From NCBI GenBank assembly GCA_900542195.1, contig UQNA01000048.1, positions 1-23,207 of the forward strand: DNA of 23,207 nucleotides, read 5' to 3'. The notes beneath the pieces are model-generated. The model was not told the DNA's origin and made no database searches. It was given only the letters and a program-made list of their open reading frames with translations. The position numbers and the translations under genes were made by a program. This stretch comes from an uncultured Sutterella sp. Its GTDB lineage: Bacteria; Pseudomonadota; Gammaproteobacteria; Burkholderiales; Burkholderiaceae_F. The first letter of the stretch is position 1, and the number at the start of each line of letters is the position of its first letter. Positions 6,848 to 12,698 of this stretch are shown piece by piece.

Positions 6848-7891
6848 TTACTTGGCTACGACTTTGGTGTAACCGCCCTTGTCGATGATTTGCTGTGCCT
6901 TGGCAATGTAAGCTTTGGCAGTCTGAACGCGGTCAAGCAGATAATTCTGTGCATGAACGCCCCAAGATCCGTCTTTCTGAATCATTGCTGCAATATCATC
7001 AGCCTTGTCCAGCAGCAAACGTGCTTCGGTCTGATCAGCCGGACTTAAGCGGGTAACTTCAAGAAGTTTTCTGATGCGCGGAATGGCGCCTGCAACTTCT
7101 TCGTAGCCTTCTTTGATCGGAGTCTGCCACTTCATGACTTCGCCGTAGACTTCTTTCTGATCTTGGTAAACGAGACCCTGATCAAGTTTAGAAGTGGCTT
7201 CGTTGTGGCATCCCTTCCCTTCGAAGACTGTGTAGTCGGCAGGAGAATTTCTTGCGCAGCTCCACATCAAATCCACAAAGGCGTTGCCGTCTTCATTCTT
7301 AGCAAGAACGTAGGCCTTGACTTTGCCTTTTGGTGTGTCGATTTCTTCCTGAACCATTGTGGAAGCGGCCGGATCAACATTGATCTTGTATGTATGCAGG
7401 CGTTTGAGAGCCTTTGGACCAGCAGCCTTTTGATCGGTTGAATAGTCATCGGCAGAGGCCATATTCGGCATATGGCAAGCGATGCAGTCAATCTTGTCAT
7501 GAGTATCGGTATGAGCAAAGACTTCAGCTTGCACGGTATGGCAGTCTTGGCAGCTCTGACGGATTGCCGGTTTAGAAACAACGGCCATCCAAGCAACGCC
7601 TTGTTTGCCCTTCGGATCGTGACAAGAAACACAGCTGACGCCTTTCTGAGAGTGCACTGTCATGAAGTGCTGATCGGCTTTTTCTTGATAAGCCTGTTGA
7701 GTCAGCAGTGTCTTTTCTTTCTTAGTCAGCTTAGGCTGAGCATCTTTGGCAATGCCTAAGGACTGCATAAATTCCGGTTTTTCAGGAATATTAATCTGTT
7801 CAACTTTGTAGCCGCCTTCCTGGGCAAATACGGCAGAAACTCCAAACGCTGCCAAACAAGAAAGAGCTATAGTGGTTAATTTCGTAAGCAT
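6848..7891 (-). CDS. Periplasmic multihaem cytochrome c with a C-X12-GKGCH haem site
   Basis: The 347-residue product starts at ATG 7891 (Sec signal, cleavage near VFA-Q at 23/24); a longer ORF to 7930 would spoil the signal peptide. Three normal haem c sites are present: CVSCH (87-91), CQDCH (114-118) and CIACH (136-140). A fourth candidate is C212 to C228-H229, a C-X15-CH arrangement ending GKGCH. Wolinella MccA and Shewanella SirA sulfite reductases carry such a site (CX15CH, CX12NKGCH), which needs a dedicated haem lyase. Possible axial histidines are H80, H127, H131, H166 and H313. The helical C-terminus (about 260-335, with GSWGVHAQN at 308-315) resembles the C-terminal helices of NrfA-type pentahaem reductases. 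There is no CXXCK site, so this is not NrfA. It lies between the AOR/unknown pair and the ferredoxin/NrfD pair, which suggests an electron carrier or second active site. Confidence 0.88.
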   Translation of the reverse strand: MLTKLTTIALSCLAAFGVSAVFAQEGGYKVEQINIPEKPEFMQSLGIAKDAQPKLTKKEKTLLTQQAYQEKADQHFMTVHSQKGVSCVSCHDPKGKQGVAWMAVVSKPAIRQSCQDCHTVQAEVFAHTDTHDKIDCIACHMPNMASADDYSTDQKAAGPKALKRLHTYKINVDPAASTMVQEEIDTPKGKVKAYVLAKNEDGNAFVDLMWSCARNSPADYTVFEGKGCHNEATSKLDQGLVYQDQKEVYGEVMKWQTPIKEGYEEVAGAIPRIRKLLEVTRLSPADQTEARLLLDKADDIAAMIQKDGSWGVHAQNYLLDRVQTAKAYIAKAQQIIDKGGYTKVVAK

Positions 7892-7947
7892 GGTATTTTC
7901 GCACCTATGTTGCGGAGCTTGAAATCTCAAAACCCCGGCATTCTTTA

Positions 7948-8742
7948 CTAGAGCATTTCTGCTTCGCCCTGATCCATTTCCTCGGCCAAGAAGTCTGCGT
8001 AGGCATCTTCCAAGTAATCGGAAGAATAGAGATACAGAGAGCCGGCTGAGGTTTCGGCAACTCGAATATCTTTTGCCTTCGGATCCTTAGCGACCTTATC
8101 CAAAACATCTTGGATAACTTTCGGGTCGAGGTTGAACGGAGCAAACTCAAAGGAAAAAATTCCAACCGGTCTCGGATACAGCTGCGAGCTTTCACGAACC
8201 GTATTCAATATCAGCTGATAAGGATTGTTCTGAGCAGACATGAGTCTTGCGAAAGAACTGGAAAGAAGCGGCAGGAAATGTACATACCGTTTTCCATCCC
8301 AGCTTTCGAATTCCTCAATGTTGTTCGGACCTTTCAGAGCTTCAGCGTAAACCTCGTCGAAATATTCCGGAGTGACTTCTCTAAGTTCTGCGGGTTCGCC
8401 CTCTTGTTTTTCCAGATCTCTTACGCTGAGCTCTCCGTTAAACAGAGAGTGCAGCATTCTTCTTCTGGAAATCAGTCTGCGGCGTTCCTTTCCTTCCGGA
8501 CTGTCGTCAGCAGAATTGCGCAGTTCTTTTTCCTTATAAGGAATAGTGTCAATTTCAGTCTTTGCTTCCTCTTCAGTCAGCATTTTCTGATTCGGAGCCC
8601 GTTCGAGAAACTCTGCCCGGAGCTCTTCAACAGTGACAAGTTGAACCTTGGAACTGTGTTCTGTGACTAAATCAACAAGAAATACGATGTCAGATTTGAA
8701 CTGGCTGGTATTTGTTGAGAGTTTGTTTTCAGGACAATTCAT
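7948..8742 (-). CDS. Unknown protein in the ydhW position of an AOR operon
   Basis: The 264-residue product has no signal peptide and no membrane segment, so it is probably cytoplasmic. It is strongly charged, with a basic patch (ERRRLISRRR near 86-95) in an acidic background. It has a single cysteine (C3) and no metal-binding or nucleotide-binding motif that I recognise. The middle (about 150-215) is the least charged part and may be the folded core. It starts 9 bases after the AOR stop and is transcribed directly behind it, exactly where E. coli has ydhW (function unknown, about 215 residues). The placement suggests an assembly factor for the AOR subunit, for instance a cofactor-insertion or proofreading chaperone. 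That is inference from position alone; sequence homology to YdhW was not tested. Confidence 0.75.
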   Translation of the reverse strand: MNCPENKLSTNTSQFKSDIVFLVDLVTEHSSKVQLVTVEELRAEFLERAPNQKMLTEEEAKTEIDTIPYKEKELRNSADDSPEGKERRRLISRRRMLHSLFNGELSVRDLEKQEGEPAELREVTPEYFDEVYAEALKGPNNIEEFESWDGKRYVHFLPLLSSSFARLMSAQNNPYQLILNTVRESSQLYPRPVGIFSFEFAPFNLDPKVIQDVLDKVAKDPKAKDIRVAETSAGSLYLYSSDYLEDAYADFLAEEMDQGEAEML

Positions 8743-8751
8743 ACTATTGCT

Positions 8752-10872
8752 CTACTTTCCAGGCATTAAACCTTCTTTTTGCATGACAGGGACAACGAAG
8801 TCGAGCTGCATTTCTTTGTAGGCCTTTTCAGTCGGGGCTCCGGTCTTCGGATCCCAGCCAACCATTTCAAAGAAAATATCAAAGCTCTTTTCGATATCGT
8901 CTTTATCCATTCTGATCGTGCCTTTCGTAAATGCAGGACGATTCTTCGGATCTGTGAAAATCCAATTCGGATAGAAGTCGTGTTTCTTACGCATATTCAG
9001 CTCATTCATCTGACGCATTGTGTAAGCGCGGTGAAGAGTAAATGCTCTGAAACCGGCGTTGTCTAACTGTTGAGCAGTGTCCTTTCTGCCTGTTAAAGCA
9101 CGATAGACCTTGCCTTCCATGTCATCGTCTCCGATATAGTTGTCAGACTTGTTCGGAGAGACAACCCACGGAGCCATCCAAGAGCAAAGACCCAACATAT
9201 CATGAAGTTCTTTTCTGCAGATAACCCAGCGGAGGCGGCGCATCTTAGCTTCGTTTGTCGGAGTGTAGTCGCCGATCTCATCAACGGCATCACCGCTGCC
9301 CCAGAAGCGTTCGGCAATTGTCTTCTTGACGCCGATTGGCAAGCCGCTTCTTGTGAAGTTAACGGTACCGTGGCTCATCGGGTCGCGGTTGTACAGACAG
9401 TTCAAAACAGTTCCGACCTGTCCGTCGTCTTCGTTGGCATGATGTTTCGGATGGCTCAAAGCCCAGTAGTTCGTAGACTTATCATTTCTCCAATCATCTT
9501 CAGGAATGCCGAAGTGATCAAGCATATAAGCAGTGCTTTCTCCGAGCCACTTGCCCATTTCGCCTTGTCTGTAAGCGATACGGGTGAAGAGATCCATTAA
9601 GAAAGAGGCGTCGCAGTCTTCAATCTTCTGCCATGGAATGGAGTTGTATTCCTTCTCCGGAAGTAACTTCTTCCAACGTCCTTCTACGTACATCTTCTTG
9701 AAGTCGCGGTGGAGTTGACCGTAGTTGCACCAAACACCAAGGTCATCCATCACCTGAATACCGACCATGGAAGCTTGGCGGGCTGCCGGCAAATCGCGTT
9801 TAGCGGCAATCTTCGGGAAGATCACGCGGCCGAAATACAGAGACATGCAGGTCTGTTCGGTCATCTTATTGATGTGGTAGCGGGCAGCAGCTTCATCATC
9901 TTCAACGATAGCGTAGCAGCGGAGCGGGCAGCCGTAGCAGCCGTTATTTCTAACCTTAATCTTTAAACCCTGCGGTTTGCCAAGGAAGAACTGGCTGGCG
10001 CACCAACGATAAGAAATGCGGTTAGGACTGCGCATATCTTCGGAAAGAATAATAGGCGGATTAGCTTTCTGCCACACATTACCCGGCATACCGTTCCAAC
10101 GGCTTCCCGGTGCATAGAACTCAAACAGCGGATTAGGAGCAGACGGAACGACGTGCTGGTTCAAAGAACCGAACAATTCGATATTTCTTTCGTTAATCTT
10201 CTGCCACTCTTGTTTATCGGCGTGAATGTGAATCGGCTGGTCGCCGTTAACTACTACACCTTTGAGCTTCTTAGAACCGAAAATGCTGCCGATACCGCCG
10301 CCGGAGTGCTGACGTGCACTGATAAGAACAGACATCGGAACGAGGTTTTCACCGGCCGGTCCGATAACGGCTACTGAAGCCGTCGGCTTAGTCTGATTGG
10401 CAAGCATCTGTTGTGCGCGGCGAGTGCCTTGGCCCCAAATACCTTTAGCGTCTCTAATTTCAACTTCATCGTTGTCGATATAGAGATATACAGGTTTATC
10501 AGATTTTCCTTCAATGATGATGAAGTCATATCCGGCTAATTTCAACTTAGCTGCCAAATCACCGCCGATGTGAGCGCTGGCGATCATAGGGATCGGGTAG
10601 ATAGTCGGATAGATAGTAGTGATGGAAGTACGGCTGGAGCAAAGAGCACCTGATCCGGAGAATGGTCCGGGAGCAATAACCAATTTGTTAGCTTCGTCTA
10701 AAGGCTGTGTCTTCGGAGGAACTTCATCCCAAAATACGCGGTAACCGATAGCTGTTCCGCCGATTTCATCTTTGAAACGAGGGAATGTCGGCTCCTTAGT
10801 AATCTGGCCGGTTGTTAAATTAACGCGGAGGCCCTGACCGGTATAGCCATATCTTTTTTGTGTGTTGTCCAT
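8752..10872 (-). CDS. ydhV: Aldehyde:ferredoxin oxidoreductase family molybdo/tungstoenzyme (YdhV-like)
   Basis: The 706-residue enzyme (AOR family usual length 600-700) has the N-terminal domain with 'GYTGQGLRVNLTTGQI' (9-24) and 'LVIAPGPFSG' (64-73). The pterin-contact stretch GGGIGSIFGSKKLKG (191-205) is present. The [4Fe-4S] ligands are C312/C315/C319 (CYGCPLRC) and C563 in the D-x-x-G-L-C-type motif (LHDMLGLC, 556-563). The family binds a bis-pterin tungsten or molybdenum cofactor and catalyses two-electron aldehyde/acid or related reactions; E. coli YdhV binds molybdenum. The substrate cannot be told from sequence. It has no signal peptide, while its ferredoxin partner upstream has a Tat signal. 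Either the enzyme stays in the cytoplasm or it is carried out as a folded complex. It starts 19 bases after the upstream gene's stop and is followed 9 bases later by the unknown gene. Confidence 0.93.
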   Translation of the reverse strand: MDNTQKRYGYTGQGLRVNLTTGQITKEPTFPRFKDEIGGTAIGYRVFWDEVPPKTQPLDEANKLVIAPGPFSGSGALCSSRTSITTIYPTIYPIPMIASAHIGGDLAAKLKLAGYDFIIIEGKSDKPVYLYIDNDEVEIRDAKGIWGQGTRRAQQMLANQTKPTASVAVIGPAGENLVPMSVLISARQHSGGGIGSIFGSKKLKGVVVNGDQPIHIHADKQEWQKINERNIELFGSLNQHVVPSAPNPLFEFYAPGSRWNGMPGNVWQKANPPIILSEDMRSPNRISYRWCASQFFLGKPQGLKIKVRNNGCYGCPLRCYAIVEDDEAAARYHINKMTEQTCMSLYFGRVIFPKIAAKRDLPAARQASMVGIQVMDDLGVWCNYGQLHRDFKKMYVEGRWKKLLPEKEYNSIPWQKIEDCDASFLMDLFTRIAYRQGEMGKWLGESTAYMLDHFGIPEDDWRNDKSTNYWALSHPKHHANEDDGQVGTVLNCLYNRDPMSHGTVNFTRSGLPIGVKKTIAERFWGSGDAVDEIGDYTPTNEAKMRRLRWVICRKELHDMLGLCSWMAPWVVSPNKSDNYIGDDDMEGKVYRALTGRKDTAQQLDNAGFRAFTLHRAYTMRQMNELNMRKKHDFYPNWIFTDPKNRPAFTKGTIRMDKDDIEKSFDIFFEMVGWDPKTGAPTEKAYKEMQLDFVVPVMQKEGLMPGK

Positions 10873-10891
10873 TTCAGTTCCTTTCAGTTAA

Positions 10892-11596
10892 TTAACCGTG
10901 GCAAACAGAACACTGTTTGGCGTTTTCTTCCGGCAGATAACCGTGAACAGGACGCTTGCCTGGTTCGCCGGAACGATCTTTCCAAGGCAGATAAACAAGA
11001 GCAGCGGCAGGACACGCTTTCACGCACTTCGGATCACCGTCGCATAAGAAGCACTTGCTGGCTTTTTCCGCTTCGCGGTCAAAAGTCATCATGTCCCAAG
11101 GGCAGGCTTTCTGACATAAACCGCAGCCGATGCACTGGTCTTCGACAACGAATCTTGCACCGGTTTCAGGATTGACTTGAATGGCGCCTTGAGGACAAGC
11201 ATTTGCGCAAGGAACCGGGTGAGCACACTGGCGGCAGGTATCCTGAACCACAGTGGAATTGCCCCAAACACCTTGCAGAGGACGGTAACCGGAGTTGCCG
11301 GGTCCATACCAAATATTGCGGCCGATCTTAATTCTTGCTAAAACGGGGTCGTTTTTGCCGTCGTTATATTCGGTACAGGCCATTTCGCAACGCTGGCAAT
11401 CAACACAGAGAGAGGGATCGCCAACGATTAAACCTTCCGGTGCCTGCAAAATGATGTAAGGACGTGTTCCGGTTTGAGCTCGTACTTGGTTCATCGCAGC
11501 CAATGTAGCAGTCACGGATGCGACCTCGAGGAAACCGCGTCGGGTAATGTCTTGGGGTAAATTGACCTTGGACATCAAGTCTTTTAGATCAAACAT
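10892..11596 (-). CDS. ydhY: Four-cluster ferredoxin with Tat signal and C-terminal CXXCH (YdhY-like)
   Basis: The 234-residue product is the first gene of the AOR operon. A twin-arginine signal (TRRGFLE, 18-24) is followed by a hydrophobic stretch ending in VRA-Q (38-41); the n-region is unusually long. Sixteen cysteines make four [4Fe-4S] motifs: C64/67/70/74, C121/124/130/134, C155/158/161/165 and C182/185/191/195. The pattern, including DTCRQC and a CPW after the third motif, matches E. coli YdhY. It should be the direct electron partner of the AOR subunit. The C-terminus ends CSVCHG, a perfect haem c attachment motif (229-233) that I do not recall in YdhY; it could take a haem after export, or be fortuitous. 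The start at 11596 is preceded by AGGAG at 11607-11611. Confidence 0.92.
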   Translation of the reverse strand: MFDLKDLMSKVNLPQDITRRGFLEVASVTATLAAMNQVRAQTGTRPYIILQAPEGLIVGDPSLCVDCQRCEMACTEYNDGKNDPVLARIKIGRNIWYGPGNSGYRPLQGVWGNSTVVQDTCRQCAHPVPCANACPQGAIQVNPETGARFVVEDQCIGCGLCQKACPWDMMTFDREAEKASKCFLCDGDPKCVKACPAAALVYLPWKDRSGEPGKRPVHGYLPEENAKQCSVCHG

Positions 11597-11654
11597 AATT
11601 ATTTTTCTCCTGGTGGAGGGACGAAAAACCGTAGTAATCCGTCATAGGGACAGC

Positions 11655-11687
11655 TTCTAAAACTCGAGCTTGCGCTGCCTTTTAGAA
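11655..11687 (-). repeat. Hairpin in leader of AOR operon
   Basis: TTCTAAAA (11655-11662) and TTTTAGAA (11680-11687) are perfect complements around a 17-base GC-richer loop. It lies about 60 bases upstream of the ydhY-like start and has no terminator tail on the minus strand. Confidence 0.4.
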
Positions 11688-11714
11688 ACTTACTGGCTTG
11701 AAGAGCGACAAAGA

Positions 11715-11870
11715 TTATTTGCTTTGGAGGGACCAGCCGTTGCTGCCGACAGGCTTAATAGTCCATCTTGTGCGTAAGGAAGGGGTAATAAAGAAGAGAG
11801 CAACAGAACAATCACGCTCGGGAGCGAAGCTCTTTGATTCCGAATTGTGATTAGTCCTTATGGAACTCAT
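11715..11870 (-). CDS. Possible 51-residue leader ORF upstream of the AOR operon
   Basis: On the minus strand an ATG at 11870 opens 51 codons ending in TAA. GGAG (11878-11881) lies 7 bases upstream, a good Shine-Dalgarno. The product is basic, starts MSSIRTNHNS, has a short hydrophobic patch (SVALFFITP, 22-30) and ends with two tryptophans (RWTIKPVGSNGW, 35-46). I recognise no family. It could be a real small protein, a leader peptide linking translation to operon expression, or chance; codon use (ATA, AGG early) is not typical of the neighbours. Confidence 0.3.
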   Translation of the reverse strand: MSSIRTNHNSESKSFAPERDCSVALFFITPSLRTRWTIKPVGSNGWSLQSK

Positions 11871-11881
11871 TTTATTTCTCC

Positions 11882-11899
11882 GCAACAATTAACTGTTGC
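11882..11899. repeat. Inverted repeat GCAACA-N6-TGTTGC
   Basis: Perfect 6-base arms flank ATTAAC. It lies just upstream of the 51-codon ORF and within the presumed AOR-operon leader. It could be an operator for a dimeric regulator or a small RNA hairpin. Confidence 0.35.
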
Positions 11900-11944
11900 C
11901 GTCTTGGGGAGTACTGCTGAAAACCTTTACATTTGTATGAAACG

Positions 11945-11988
11945 TAACAGCATGTTAGGGATTTTAACAAATAGAAATAAATAGTGAA
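11945..11988 (-). promoter_or_regulatory. Candidate sigma-70 promoter of AOR operon with overlapping inverted repeat
   Basis: On the minus strand TTCACT (11983-11988) is followed after 16 bases by TAAAAT (11961-11966), matching the -35 box at 4 of 6 and the -10 box at 5 of 6. The predicted start is near 11954. It falls in TAACA-GCA-TGTTA (11945-11957), an inverted repeat that could hold a repressor. The call is weak because the area is A/T-rich and gives chance matches. Confidence 0.3.
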
Positions 11989-12383
11989 GAGGTTTTAAGC
12001 TCCTTTTAACAATTTTTCCAGATAAAAAATTCATTGAATTTATATAATTTATCGAGTATGTTTGCATATTAATTAAAATATTTATATTAATTTCAAGTAG
12101 TTAATTACTCGTTTAATTTTTAAATTATTTTTCATGTAACTCGAAAACTCTTGAGTTGTAAATTTGCAAATATCATCCTTTCGGATTAGCTTTATTCACA
12201 ATATAGAAATTTCGAATCCATTACGAGATATCTTTGAGATGCTCCCGGGATAACGTTCTCCTGCACGGAAATAGAAAGGAACCTAAACTGCGTCAGGAGC
12301 TATAAACGAATAACAGAGAAAACTCATATTTTCTGTGAAGCCCATATTTGTCCGTTTTGTGCGTCCTGTATTCATTTTTCAAC

Positions 12384-12464
12384 TTACGTCAGCAAACTCT
12401 CCGTGCCTGCGTACAGAAACTTCAATCTGAAAGAAAGGCCAAAGAAAGCAGCTTTAGTCGTCAT
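12384..12464 (-). CDS. Possible 26-residue small protein behind the FNR box
   Basis: On the minus strand AGGAG (12471-12475) lies 6 bases before ATG 12464, an excellent ribosome-binding site, and 26 codons follow to TAA. The peptide starts MTTKAAFFGLSF and is half hydrophobic with a few basic residues (about 6-17), so it might lie on a membrane. The FNR box centre is 76 bases upstream, with a GAAAAT -10-like element (12505-12510) at the right distance for a class II FNR promoter. No family is recognised. It may be a small protein or a leader peptide of a long AOR transcript. Confidence 0.4.
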   Translation of the reverse strand: MTTKAAFFGLSFRLKFLYAGTESLLT

Positions 12465-12532
12465 ACTTATCTCCTGGTGATCGATTCTTTTTTTAACTGA
12501 GGTCATTTTCTGTCAGGAAACTGCTCGAGTAG

Positions 12533-12548
12533 TTTGATATAGATCAAA
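12533..12548. promoter_or_regulatory. Perfect FNR/ANR-type binding site
   Basis: TTTGATATAGATCAAA matches the consensus TTGAT-N4-ATCAA in every base, with an extra pairing T/A on each side. It lies 150 bases upstream of moeA and 68 bases upstream of the minus-strand 26-codon ORF. On the minus strand a -10-like GAAAAT is centred 33 bases away; on the plus strand a poorer CATAGG is at 31 bases. It implies activation without oxygen of one or both flanking units. The E. coli ydh operon is also FNR-dependent. Confidence 0.85.
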
Positions 12549-12698
12549 CTTTGGTCATTTTTGAAATCCATAGGCGACCAGAAAAACAACAAGCGGCCAA
12601 GAACTTCGATCTATAACAGCTCATATTTGCTGATTTCTTCACGGATTTACCTGTCTCTCGGCCTAAAATAACGGTTTTAGGTTTATTGCGTCCAAGTC

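Larger units (their letters stand above)
11597..12698. other. 1.1 kb regulatory region between AOR operon and moeA
   Basis: No ORF of 60 codons or more is convincing here. From left to right on the plus coordinates it holds an 8-base-pair hairpin (11655-11687), a 51-codon minus-strand ORF (11715-11870), an inverted repeat (11882-11899), and a candidate minus promoter with a second inverted repeat (11945-11988). A very A/T-rich stretch (about 11960-12190) follows, then a foldable segment (12240-12300), a 26-codon minus-strand ORF (12384-12464) and a perfect FNR box (12533-12548). The size and content suggest long, regulated leaders on one or both sides. Confidence 0.6.

Noticed and set aside
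6848..7891. Cytochrome c as NrfA nitrite reductase
   Set aside because: The C-terminal helices resemble NrfA, but there is no CXXCK site and only three CXXCH sites, in a protein about 130 residues shorter.
7892..7930. Upstream ATG for the multihaem cytochrome
   Set aside because: It would put 13 polar residues, including a cysteine, before the Sec signal. ATG 7891 gives a standard signal peptide.
8110..8670. 186-codon plus-strand ORF
   Set aside because: It is antisense to the unknown gene at 7948-8742. The minus frame has better codon use, tight operon spacing and fits the ydhW position.
12236..12305. Moco-type riboswitch in the gap
   Set aside because: There are foldable arms (GCTCC...GGAGC, GTTC/GAAC) but the conserved loops of the known Moco RNA motif could not be matched by eye.
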